Below, in pieces: positions 7,360 through 13,817 of a stretch of DNA of 13,872 nucleotides (positions are counted from its first letter, which is position 1; the number at the start of each line of letters is the position of its first letter). This stretch comes from CAYXDO01 sp964463485 (lineage in GTDB: Bacteria; Myxococcota; Kuafuiibacteriia; Kuafuiibacteriales; Kuafuiibacteriaceae): positions 1-13,872 of the forward strand of contig CAYXDO010000235.1 of assembly GCA_964463485.1 (NCBI GenBank). The letters run 5' to 3'. The position numbers and the translations under genes were made by a program. The notes below the pieces were generated by a model. That model was given only the letters and a program-made list of their open reading frames with translations. It was not told the origin of the DNA and ran no database searches.

Positions 7360-8286
7360 TCAGATGTTGAGCCACGTCGACGCGAAGACGTACTTCACAT
7401 CGAGGAGCAGTCGGAGCGCAATTTTGATGGGTAGCCCGGCCATGCACAGCGCCAGGAAAGTCAGGAGCCCCACCCGTACGGCGCCGAGTCGACGGTGGAT
7501 CGCCGCCGCCCTCGCTCTCCGTGAGTAGGCGAGGGCCAGACCAGCGCCAAAATAGACTGCGAGTGTTGCGAGGCCGAAGCCAGTCGCGCCGGTCGGGTGC
7601 GAGATGCCGAAGAGCTCGGGCCAGTTCCGGGTCGCGTGGTCGGTGACCGCGGCGGCGTCCCAAGGTTCCCACGGCCAGAACCAACCCCATCCCGGTCCGC
7701 GAAAAAACGTACCCACCACGATGAGCGGCAGCCACAAACCCACGAACCCGAACAGGAACACGCCGATCGCGAGGCGTCGCTGGCGGAAGCAGTAGTAACC
7801 GGACCCGGTTGGATTTGGGTCCAAATACGGGATGGCACACAAACCCAAAATGATGAGCGTCGGGAGCATCACGCCGGCGATCCACGGGTCGAAATAGACC
7901 AGCATCTCTTGGAGCCCCAAGAAGTACCACGGAGCCTTCGATGGGTTCGGAGTTCGACTCGGGTCGGCCATTTGTTCGAGCGGAGCGTCGATCATGATCG
8001 ACCAGACGCCGAGGAACGCCATGACGGCCATGGCGGCCAGAAGCTCGATGCGGAGCAGGTAGGGCCAAGTGTGGACCTTTGCACCCGGAAGGTCCTCGTC
8101 TTTACCTCCCTTGGGCGGCGGGCCATCCATATCTCGCTTGATTGCCGCCTCACCCCCTTCGGCGAGTATGCGGTCGTTTCGGAGCGCCACCCGAGCCCAC
8201 CGCACGAGCAGGTAGCCGAACCCGAAGACCATCAACACGATGGGTAGGTTGTCCGGCTTTTCGAGGATTTCGAGGAAAGGCGACAT
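7360..8286 (-). CDS. Cytochrome b C-terminal half (subunit IV-like) of a quinol-cytochrome c reductase
   Basis: The 308-residue protein corresponds to the C-terminal part of cytochrome b, encoded separately as in b6f-type complexes, with which it would form the quinol-oxidising site in the membrane. It has an N-terminal helix (about 13-29), a Gly/Lys/Asp-rich linker (about 55-70), and helices near 79-98, 138-154, 171-191, 233-253 and 270-290. The PSKAPWYFLGLQEML segment (residues 115-129) occupies the place of the PEWY motif, with APWY instead of PEWY, so the usual Glu is absent. A Trp-rich GPGWGWFWPWEPWD stretch at 197-210 follows. It is longer than plant subunit IV (~160 residues). The ATG at 8286 has GAGG eight bases upstream and lies 3 bases after the cytochrome b stop. 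Confidence 0.94.
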   Translation of the reverse strand: MSPFLEILEKPDNLPIVLMVFGFGYLLVRWARVALRNDRILAEGGEAAIKRDMDGPPPKGGKDEDLPGAKVHTWPYLLRIELLAAMAVMAFLGVWSIMIDAPLEQMADPSRTPNPSKAPWYFLGLQEMLVYFDPWIAGVMLPTLIILGLCAIPYLDPNPTGSGYYCFRQRRLAIGVFLFGFVGLWLPLIVVGTFFRGPGWGWFWPWEPWDAAAVTDHATRNWPELFGISHPTGATGFGLATLAVYFGAGLALAYSRRARAAAIHRRLGAVRVGLLTFLALCMAGLPIKIALRLLLDVKYVFASTWLNI

Positions 8287-8289
8287 TCG

Positions 8290-9138
8290 TCAGTCCTCGG
8301 CCTTGCCATGCAGCGGCCCGCTGATTCCGCCATCGCGCCGGACTCGCCAAAAATGGAGGATCAGCCCGAGGCTCAGCGCCATCGGGAGCGCGATGCAGTG
8401 GAGAATATAAAAGCGCAAGAGGGTAGGGCCGCCGACGGTGGGTCCTCCCAGCAACGCGGCTCGGACGTCGTTGTGCTGATTGACTCCGAGCACCGAGGCG
8501 CCGGGGCCTTCATGACCGAGGAACGGCGTCGCCGCGGCCATGTTGGTGCCGACGGTGACTGCCCACATGGAGAGTTGGTCCCACGGGAGCAAATATCCGG
8601 TGAACGAGAGCAGCATCGTCATGGTCATCAACGACACGCCGACCACCCAGTTGAACTGGCGAGGTGCTTTGTACGAGCCCGTAAGAAACACGCGCAGCAT
8701 GTGGGCCCACACGAGCAGCACCATCAGGTGGGCGCCCCAACGGTGCAGGTTTCGGAGGTGCATTCCGAAGGGCACGTCGAAGTCGAGGTACTTCATGTCC
8801 AAGTAGGCGTGCTCGGGCGTGGGCCGGTACACGAACATGAGGAACACGCCGGTCGCGACCGTCACGAGGAACAACAAGAACGAGATACCTCCCGCGCCCC
8901 AAGTGAATCCGACCCTGACTCCGTGTCTCGGCAGCTTCGCCGGGTGAAGGTGCAGCCAGATCGTGTGGGCTACGGCGCGGACGCGGTTGCGCGGCGTGTC
9001 GAGGTTCTCGACGCGAATCACCGACTCGCGGAGCTGGGTCAGGAGCGGCGGTGGGGCTCGCTCGGCGCGGTCGGTTGGTGCCGTTGGACTCTTCAAGACG
9101 TCCTCGCGTAACTCAGGAAGGCCTCTTTCGCGGTCCAC
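8290..9138 (-). CDS. Cytochrome b6-type cytochrome b (N-terminal half)
   Basis: This is the diheme membrane subunit of a quinol:cytochrome c oxidoreductase. Heme b ligands are visible as H132 and H146 (LHRWGAH...VWAH, 14 apart) and H247 and H262 (ILH...LILH, 15 apart); the 15-residue step is the b6-type spacing. FTGYLLPWDQLS (179-190) is the conserved Qo-side segment. The cyanobacterial/plant YCLGG motif, whose Cys binds the extra heme c, reads WGAGG here (80-84) with no Cys, so that heme is probably absent. A 65-residue cytoplasmic N-terminal extension precedes the core. The GTG at 9138 overlaps the Rieske gene by 46 bases; a TTG at 9096, overlapping the Rieske TGA as TTGA with GAGG five bases upstream, is an equally good start. 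Confidence 0.95.
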   Translation of the reverse strand: MDRERGLPELREDVLKSPTAPTDRAERAPPPLLTQLRESVIRVENLDTPRNRVRAVAHTIWLHLHPAKLPRHGVRVGFTWGAGGISFLLFLVTVATGVFLMFVYRPTPEHAYLDMKYLDFDVPFGMHLRNLHRWGAHLMVLLVWAHMLRVFLTGSYKAPRQFNWVVGVSLMTMTMLLSFTGYLLPWDQLSMWAVTVGTNMAAATPFLGHEGPGASVLGVNQHNDVRAALLGGPTVGGPTLLRFYILHCIALPMALSLGLILHFWRVRRDGGISGPLHGKAED

Positions 9139-9608
9139 TCACCGTTTTCGCCTCGGAAACGAATCGCCGTGTCGACGACGATGCGACCGGCCTCGTCCAG
9201 GTTGATGGCGAGCCGTTCGAGCGGTCGCGGCGCGGGACCCTCGAAGTTGGTGCCGTCGACGCGAAAGCCGGAGCCGTGGCAGAAACACTTGAACTTATCC
9301 TGGGCAGGCTGCCAGCCGGGCACGCAGCCCAGATGAGTACAGACCGAGCGGAGCGCGTAGAAGCCGGTGGAGCTCCGGACGAGGATCAGCCCGTGGGATT
9401 TTTTCCAGCGCTCGGAGACCTCTCCGATCGAGAACTCATTGGGCCGCCCGAGCACCACCGTGCTTGGCGGTCTGGCCTCGACGCGGGGGAAGAGCGCTCG
9501 AACACAGGCTACCATCGTCCCGCCGAGGCTCCCGACGAAGAGGCCCCAGGCGATCCGCGTGACCGTGTTTCGACGGGTCCACAGAGTAGGTTCTTGCGCG
9601 GAGCCCAA
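9093..9608 (-). CDS. Rieske [2Fe-2S] protein of the cytochrome bc/b6f-like complex
   Basis: The 171-residue product has a single N-terminal membrane anchor (about residues 18-40, preceded by TRRN, a Tat-like twin arginine at 12-13) and a C-terminal Rieske domain. Box 1 is CTHLGC (90-95) and box 2 is CFCHGSGF (108-115). By analogy with b6f, cluster ligands are C90, H92, C108 and H111, with a C95-C110 disulfide. Box 2 has Phe where Pro is usual and ends in Phe rather than Tyr, a change that in studied Rieske proteins lowers the midpoint potential. It accepts an electron from quinol and passes it to the c-type cytochrome. The start is TTG at 9608, one base after the preceding TGA, with GGGGAGG eight bases upstream; no better start precedes the anchor. 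Confidence 0.96.
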   Translation of the reverse strand: MGSAQEPTLWTRRNTVTRIAWGLFVGSLGGTMVACVRALFPRVEARPPSTVVLGRPNEFSIGEVSERWKKSHGLILVRSSTGFYALRSVCTHLGCVPGWQPAQDKFKCFCHGSGFRVDGTNFEGPAPRPLERLAINLDEAGRIVVDTAIRFRGENGEWTAKEAFLSYARTS

Positions 9609-9609
9609 C

Positions 9610-10479
9610 TCAGTCGCCTCCCCGAACGTCGACGAACAGCGTGGTCACGAAGGCCACCAGCGCCCAAGTGTCGTTGGGAGACAGTGCGTCTCCGAACGAC
9701 GGCATGCCCGTCCCATCGAGGCCCGTCCACAGGGTTCTATAGAGCGCCTTGGGGCTCGCGCCTCCCTTGAGCTTCCAGGATCGGCTGAAGTCGAATGGCC
9801 GAACCAATCGTCCGGCGTCGTCCCTGATTTCGAAGGCGTCTCGACCGTCGCCGCGGCCGCCGGTGCCATGGCAGCGGGCGCACTGCATGACTTGGTAGAC
9901 GCCCGCACCCTTCGCCGCCAAGGCGCCGAGGTTGACAGGGGGCTCGGGCAGCTTGATGGGTTCGGGCGGGAGCAACCCATCACGCTCGAAGAGCGAAGAC
10001 ACGAACCAGACGACTTGCCAGCGATCTTCGAGGCTCAGCCCGGCCCAGCTCGGCATGGCGGTCCCCGGAATTCCGGTCGTGATCGTCCGGAACAAGTCAG
10101 CCTCGGTGGGAGGGTGTCCGGTGGGTGTGGAGCGCAGCTTGAAGACGCCGCGCGTGAGGTCGCTAGGCCAAGGGTCGAGGAAGCGGGCGATGGGTCCGTC
10201 GCCTCGGCCCTCGGGCCCATGACACCGGCTGCAGCGAGCTGCAAAGAGCTCCGCGCCGCGAGCCAGGACCTTGGGAGGTTTCAGCTCGACCTCGTCGAGA
10301 CTCAGGTCGGCAGTGGTCTCTTCGATCGCGCCGTCGTCAGGGGACGTAGAAGTCGTCGTGCTCGCGACGGCCAAGCTGCTCGAGAGCAGGATGAGCGTCG
10401 CGAGCGTGTTCGACGCGGCCAACCGATTGCGGCCCGACGCTCGTGGTGAGTCCGAACGACTCGTGCGCTCAGCCTCCAT
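9610..10479 (-). CDS. Diheme c-type cytochrome
   Basis: The product is 289 residues from the chosen ATG. It has an N-terminal signal peptide or anchor (about residues 20-41, LATLILLSSSLAVAS) followed by an acidic/Thr-rich linker. Two class I cytochrome c domains follow, with CSRCH at 83-87 and CARCH at 200-204. Each has its own distal-Met segment: TAMPSW (Met 142) and GTGMPSF (Met 259). It should be periplasmic, possibly membrane-tethered, and is a natural electron carrier for the complex encoded just downstream, whose Rieske gene starts one base after its stop. The start is decided by a perfect AAGGAGG eight bases before ATG 10479; an in-frame ATG at 10497 has none and would lengthen the overlap with the preceding lipoprotein gene from 11 to 29 bases. 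Confidence 0.95.
   Translation of the reverse strand: MEAERTSRSDSPRASGRNRLAASNTLATLILLSSSLAVASTTTSTSPDDGAIEETTADLSLDEVELKPPKVLARGAELFAARCSRCHGPEGRGDGPIARFLDPWPSDLTRGVFKLRSTPTGHPPTEADLFRTITTGIPGTAMPSWAGLSLEDRWQVVWFVSSLFERDGLLPPEPIKLPEPPVNLGALAAKGAGVYQVMQCARCHGTGGRGDGRDAFEIRDDAGRLVRPFDFSRSWKLKGGASPKALYRTLWTGLDGTGMPSFGDALSPNDTWALVAFVTTLFVDVRGGD
9617..9623 (-). promoter_or_regulatory. Ribosome binding site supporting the TTG start of the Rieske gene
   Basis: GGGGAGG on the minus strand lies eight bases before TTG at 9608-9606, inside the last codons of the diheme cytochrome gene. With the TGA-G-TTG junction this supports translational coupling and the unusual start codon. Confidence 0.7.
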
Positions 10480-11071
10480 GGTCGTGTCCTCCTTCACTCG
10501 CCGTGGGTTCGACGCCCTCGAGGCTCCCGGTCAGGAGGTCCTTCGGAGTGCGGTCGTTGGTCGTCGGATTGGCAAAGAGTGTGGCCGAGCGCAAGCCGCC
10601 GACCCTCAGTCCGTGTACGCTGGCGGGGGTGAAGGACCAGCTGTGATTTCCTTCCGAGTCGACCTCGGGCTCGGCGCCCAGGCTGATTTCGTGGGCGACC
10701 AATGACGCTTGGGGCCGGAGGGCTTCGAGGCGGAGGGCACCATGAGTATGTCCGGTGTCCTCGGCGGTCGTTGGTTCGGAGGCCCCGAGTCCAGCGCGCT
10801 CCTCGGCGGCGATGGTGACCTTGGCCGCATACTCCCAACCCGTCGGCAGGTTGGGCAGCGGCCCGGCGACGACCGAACCCACTTGTTCGATTCCGTCGGA
10901 GTGTGCGGTTCCGCTCGCCATCGCGAGGGAGGCTCTCACCGCCGCGTCTTCGAGCCACGCCGCGGCGCCGGGGATGGGCGCGAGGTGCAGACTTATCGAC
11001 CGAACGCCGAGCTCCTCGGCTCCGCAGCCGAGCGTGACGGTCCAAAAGAGGATGGGTACGAGTGGTCTCAT
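10469..11071 (-). CDS. Putative lipoprotein with His-rich motifs, function unknown
   Basis: The 200-residue protein begins with a short hydrophobic signal ending in TVTLGC (Cys16), a near-lipobox with Leu at -2 and Gly at -1, so it is probably lipid-anchored outside the inner membrane. The mature part has no heme motif. Two His clusters stand out: DTGHTHG in the middle and EGGHDHGG at the C-terminus, which could bind metal, though that is inference. The sequence SISLHLAPIPGAAAWLEDAA near the start and paired beta-like strands suggest a small beta-rich domain. I do not recognise the family. ATG 11071 has GAGG eight bases upstream, 13 bases after the barrel-cytochrome stop; its 3' end overlaps the diheme cytochrome gene by 11 bases, so it belongs to the operon. 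Confidence 0.85.
   Translation of the reverse strand: MRPLVPILFWTVTLGCGAEELGVRSISLHLAPIPGAAAWLEDAAVRASLAMASGTAHSDGIEQVGSVVAGPLPNLPTGWEYAAKVTIAAEERAGLGASEPTTAEDTGHTHGALRLEALRPQASLVAHEISLGAEPEVDSEGNHSWSFTPASVHGLRVGGLRSATLFANPTTNDRTPKDLLTGSLEGVEPTASEGGHDHGG
10488..10494 (-). promoter_or_regulatory. Strong ribosome binding site for the diheme cytochrome gene
   Basis: AAGGAGG on the minus strand lies eight bases upstream of ATG 10479, inside the end of the preceding lipoprotein gene. It fixes the start in preference to ATG 10497 and is the strongest Shine-Dalgarno in the operon. Confidence 0.8.
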
Positions 11072-11084
11072 TGCTACAGCCTCG

Positions 11085-12305
11085 TCAAAACGCCAAGTCG
11101 AGGAGGGCGACGCCGCTGCTCGATTTCGAGTCGAGCAGGTCTTGTCGCCACTCGATCGAGAGGGCGGCGTTGGCGACCATGAGCCAGGTCAGGTGTGGAG
11201 CGAGGCCTGAGCGCCTCAGGGTCTCGTCGTGGCTCGAGGTGACTCCGTCATATCTCAGGGACGCGATCAAGTCGTCGGAGATACCGACCACGACCTCGGC
11301 TCGACCCCCGAAGAAGCTCACCGGCTCTCCGTCGAGGCGCGCGTCGGCGTGACGACTCGTGTACGCGGTGCCAAAGACATTCAGCGGACCCACGTCGAGC
11401 TCCGCGTCACCGCCGACGATGTAAAAATCGTCGCGTTGCGCGAGCTCGAACTGGGTTTGTTCCGTCACGAGGTCGGCGCGTCCGAGATATCCGAAGGCCC
11501 CGAGGACGAGCTCGTGCGGGCCGTTCTGAAAAAAGGTGTAACTCAGGCGAGCGAAGCCGTCCTTCCAGTCGTCCCGATCCGTGAGCGTAGCTCCAGGGTC
11601 GCCTGCGACCAGCGCCAGCTCATACAGAAACGGTCCCCCGAGCGGGCGGCCGTGGAGCTCGAGGCCGAGGGTCGTGTTGTCGAGGGTGAAGGTGTTTGCT
11701 CCGACCGCGACGCCGGTCGCGCTCTTTGGTCCGCCCGGGCTGATTTGCCGGTGCGTCGGCCGCTGAAAATCGAGGAGCATCAACGCGCCGGCACGCACGT
11801 TCAGCGTGCCAGCTCCGAGCCAACTCTCCCCGAGGTCGTGGATCCCTATTCGGGCTTGATGGAGCTGAGTAGCAGGAAAGGGCGTGAAGCTGAAGAAGAA
11901 GGAGAGGTCGCGAGCCACGCTGCCCCCGCCGTCGAGATAGGAGAATATTTTGTTCTCGTAGATCGGCGCCCCTTCCTTCGACTCGACGCGACCTACGGCG
12001 AACACTTGGCCTCGGAGCGAGAGCGGCACTTCGCGAAAGAGAGTGGTCAGATCGGACACCGTCCCCGGCTCGACGTTTCGACGAGCGCGCACCGGATCTT
12101 CGGCGCCCTCCGGAAGTTGGTACCCGTCTTCACGGAACCGCTTCCCGAAAGAGCTCAGGAGCGGGAATCGGTAGGCGTGGCACGTTCGGCACGACATCTC
12201 GTACCGCCGTGCAAACGCCGGGATGGCCTCGGAGCTGCGGGCCGAGACGGTCAGACCCACGAGCGCGACGAGCGCAGCGAGCCTCCGAGAGACCAACGTT
12301 TTCAT
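11085..12305 (-). CDS. Outer-membrane single-heme cytochrome/beta-barrel protein
   Basis: From ATG 12305 the product is 406 residues: a signal peptide (about 1-27, ending SSEA), then a single heme motif CRTCH (39-43) within the pattern IPAFARRYEMSCRTCHAYRF and a following SSFGKRFREDGYQLPEG. The remainder is alternating hydrophobic/polar beta-strand sequence ending in Phe (ALLDLAF), typical of an outer-membrane beta-barrel. Related one-heme-plus-barrel proteins, with the signature of a CxxCH then a FG..FR.(D/N)GY motif, occur in Proteobacteria and related groups next to respiratory genes; their role is generally unproven. In this operon it is the natural candidate to carry or accept electrons at the outer membrane. 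Neither ATG 12314 nor ATG 12305 has a good Shine-Dalgarno; both follow the lipoprotein stop (12319) closely. Confidence 0.88.
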   Translation of the reverse strand: MKTLVSRRLAALVALVGLTVSARSSEAIPAFARRYEMSCRTCHAYRFPLLSSFGKRFREDGYQLPEGAEDPVRARRNVEPGTVSDLTTLFREVPLSLRGQVFAVGRVESKEGAPIYENKIFSYLDGGGSVARDLSFFFSFTPFPATQLHQARIGIHDLGESWLGAGTLNVRAGALMLLDFQRPTHRQISPGGPKSATGVAVGANTFTLDNTTLGLELHGRPLGGPFLYELALVAGDPGATLTDRDDWKDGFARLSYTFFQNGPHELVLGAFGYLGRADLVTEQTQFELAQRDDFYIVGGDAELDVGPLNVFGTAYTSRHADARLDGEPVSFFGGRAEVVVGISDDLIASLRYDGVTSSHDETLRRSGLAPHLTWLMVANAALSIEWRQDLLDSKSSSGVALLDLAF

Positions 12306-12318
12306 TTCGTGCATGACG

Positions 12319-12684
12319 TCACGGCATCGCCATCGCCTCGTTGGAGGCGTCGGAGAGCTCGGCGCCGCGCTTGGCGTGCACCATGTACATGTACATCTTG
12401 CCCGCGGTGACCGCGGCATCTTGGAACGACGTCGTGTCCGCCGCCGTCATCGGCAGCTCCGCATACGCGCCGCTGTCGACCTGCTTCATGATCAGGAAGC
12501 CGTCTTCGTCTGCGGAGTTGTCCTTCCAACTCAGCTTGACGACGCCCGCGGCGACTTCGGCCGAGAGCTGAGTTGGGGCGGCCAGCTTGGCGGGCGTTTG
12601 GCTCGGTGGGTCGTCGCCTCCGCACGAGAGCAGCAACATGGGCGCGAGCGCCAGGAGGGCATGGGGCTTGATTACGTAGCGCAT
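12319..12684 (-). CDS. Small fibronectin type III lipoprotein
   Basis: The 121-residue protein has a signal peptide with lipobox LLLS-C (Cys21), followed by a GGDD linker; a lipidated N-terminus is expected. Residues about 34-118 form a single fibronectin-III-like domain: APTQLSAEVAAGVVKLSWKD, then an EDGFLIMKQ strand, a SFQDAAVTAGKMYMYMVHA strand pair and a SDASNEAMA end. The GFLI...Y.V.A.....SD.SN pattern is typical of bacterial FN3 domains. It carries no cofactor motif and probably has a structural or partner-binding role on the membrane surface. ATG 12684 has AAAAGGA about six bases upstream. It lies 42 bases after the cupredoxin-like gene and 4-13 bases before the barrel-cytochrome start. 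Confidence 0.9.
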   Translation of the reverse strand: MRYVIKPHALLALAPMLLLSCGGDDPPSQTPAKLAAPTQLSAEVAAGVVKLSWKDNSADEDGFLIMKQVDSGAYAELPMTAADTTSFQDAAVTAGKMYMYMVHAKRGAELSDASNEAMAMP

Positions 12685-12726
12685 GAGTTTCCTTTTCGAG
12701 AGTCATGGAGAGTGGAAGCGACGAGC

Positions 12727-13425
12727 TCACTTCGCGGTCATCGTCAGATTGAGGCTCGCGCTTTCACCGGTCTTCACCTCGACGGTCCCACTCAGCTCGC
12801 CGAGCTTCTCGTGCCACAGCGCGACCTTGTGAGTTCCCGCGGGAACGCCTGGAATCGAGAAGTTGCCCGCGGTGTCGGTCACCGCGAAGTAGGGGTGGTC
12901 GAAGACCCAAGCATGAGCGTCCATCCACGAGTGGCCCGCGTCGCACTTGAACGAGACGTGGCCTGGGTTGAGGAGCTTCTGCTTGGACTTCGACCCCTTC
13001 AGGGGCAGCGCGATGTTGAAGCGAGTGTTGCCGCCCTGAAAGGCGTGGGTGTTGTGCAGGGTCGGATCACTCGACTTGATGAGTAGCTCGCTGCCCACGG
13101 TGACGGCTTGGACGTGGGGCACGTAGACACAGCCGACCTGGTCGAGAGTTGCCTTTCTCGGAGGCGGGTTGGATTTTGGAATATCCGCGATCGAGACGAC
13201 GACGTTCGCCAGCCCCAGCTCCGCGCCGACGAGGAGAGACTCGTCGGGAATCGCGCCTTTACCGCAGACCTCGACGTCCTTGGTTGGCTTGATCGCGGCA
13301 CGTTTGGGCGCAGGGCCCTGGTACGAGATCCTTCCGGAGACCGAGCCGCCTGGGCTTTGGGCCCAGGCCGGCACGCTGAGCAGCGACACGGCTGCGATGA
13401 TTACGGATCGGAAAGTGGAGGCCAT
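12727..13425 (-). CDS. Secreted cupredoxin-like protein with carboxypeptidase-regulatory-like domain
   Basis: From ATG 13425 the protein has 232 residues, with a signal peptide ending VPAWA-Q (about residue 22). A cupredoxin-like region follows: LHNTHAF (His124, His127) and then FKCDAGHSWM (Cys161, His165, Met168), an arrangement like a type 1 copper site (His, Cys, His, Met). Relatives I recall carry CxxHPWM; here one extra residue separates Cys and His. Residues about 178-230 (FAVTDTAGNFSIPGVPAGTH, then ALWHEKLGELSG) match the carboxypeptidase-regulatory-like beta fold. C54 and C99 could pair. It is likely a periplasmic or exported electron carrier or copper protein, first in the operon. 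An in-frame TTG at 13440 would add five residues; the ATG gives a cleaner signal peptide, though neither has a Shine-Dalgarno. Confidence 0.88.
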   Translation of the reverse strand: MASTFRSVIIAAVSLLSVPAWAQSPGGSVSGRISYQGPAPKRAAIKPTKDVEVCGKGAIPDESLLVGAELGLANVVVSIADIPKSNPPPRKATLDQVGCVYVPHVQAVTVGSELLIKSSDPTLHNTHAFQGGNTRFNIALPLKGSKSKQKLLNPGHVSFKCDAGHSWMDAHAWVFDHPYFAVTDTAGNFSIPGVPAGTHKVALWHEKLGELSGTVEVKTGESASLNLTMTAK

Positions 13426-13444
13426 GCGGAGGGAGGGCAAAGCA

Positions 13445-13521
13445 AATTCGAGACCAATTCGAACCGCGGCGCATGGGCTCCGTTCGTGACAAACGTGCGC
13501 AAGCGGTGCGCTCGAATTCGA
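13445..13521. promoter_or_regulatory. Repeated AATTCGA boxes upstream of the operon
   Basis: AATTCGA occurs at 13445-13451, 13456-13462 and 13515-13521. The first two are 11 bases apart, about one helical turn. The third lies within the palindrome TCGAATTCGA (13512-13521). All lie within 100 bases upstream of ATG 13425, where a promoter and operator are expected. This is a candidate regulator site on pattern alone. Confidence 0.35.
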
Positions 13522-13632
13522 AACTCAGCCCCGATCACCGCCCGATTTGCGCGCTGGTTTTTCGCCGTGATCAAACGATCGACCCGGAGTTGTCGAACCG
13601 ATGGCATATGCCCAGGATGACTCGGATTCTCT

Positions 13633-13660
13633 CGCCGTAACCCGATCAGTTACAGCGGCG
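13633..13660. repeat. Hairpin 1 of an intergenic palindrome cluster
   Basis: CGCCGTAAC (13633-13641) can pair with GTTAC (13649-13653) and, after a three-base bulge, GGCG (13657-13660), leaving a seven-base loop CCGATCA. The form (seven-base loop, three-base bulge on the 3' side) matches the next hairpin. Confidence 0.5.
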
Positions 13661-13696
13661 TGGCGCAGTGACCAAACAAGTCACTGGGACGCCACG
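13659..13696. repeat. Hairpin 2: strong 14-bp-stem palindrome
   Basis: CGTGGCGCAGTGAC (13659-13672) pairs with GTCACTG (13680-13686) and CGCCACG (13690-13696), with loop CAAACAA and a GGA bulge. It is the strongest hairpin in the leader. There is no T run on either side, so a classical terminator is not supported; a repeat element, an attenuator or a protein site remain possible. Confidence 0.6.
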
Positions 13697-13713
13697 GCGC
13701 CGGCATAGCGGGC

Positions 13714-13730
13714 GCTTCGTTGAACGAAGC
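13714..13730. repeat. Hairpin 3: short palindrome
   Basis: GCTTCGT (13714-13720) pairs perfectly with ACGAAGC (13724-13730) across the loop TGA. Confidence 0.5.
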
Positions 13731-13780
13731 CGCTTCGCGGCGGTCTGAATCCGTGCGTGTATCTGAGTCTCTGCTCGAAT

Positions 13781-13812
13781 CGGCCCGTGACCGATAACCA
13801 AGTCAGTGGCCG
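13781..13812. repeat. Hairpin 4: imperfect palindrome related to hairpins 1 and 2
   Basis: CGGCCCGTGAC (13781-13791) pairs with GTCAGTGGCCG (13802-13812) at 9 of 11 positions. The apex GTGACCGATAACCAAGTCA shares the GTRAC-C...A-GTYA layout with hairpins 1 and 2, so the three look like diverged copies of one element. Confidence 0.45.
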
Positions 13813-13817
13813 AGCTT

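Noticed and set aside
6914..8068. 384-codon minus-strand frame overlapping subunit IV and the octaheme gene
   Set aside because: It is an out-of-phase shadow of two well-supported genes, Arg/Pro/Ser-rich with no domain.
8308..9111. 267-codon open frame on the plus strand opposite cytochrome b
   Set aside because: It lies wholly antisense to a clearly identified cytochrome b and is rich in His/Gln/Arg/Glu, as expected from the complement of GC-biased coding sequence.
11229..12410. 393-codon plus-strand open frame opposite the barrel cytochrome
   Set aside because: It is the antisense of a gene with a signal peptide, heme motif and barrel pattern; its composition is charged and featureless.
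12223..13086. 287-codon plus-strand open frame
   Set aside because: It is antisense to the cupredoxin-like, FN3 and barrel genes; no recognisable motif.
13659..13696. Rho-independent terminator
   Set aside because: The stem is strong but no T run follows on either strand and related hairpins surround it, so a repeat element fits better.
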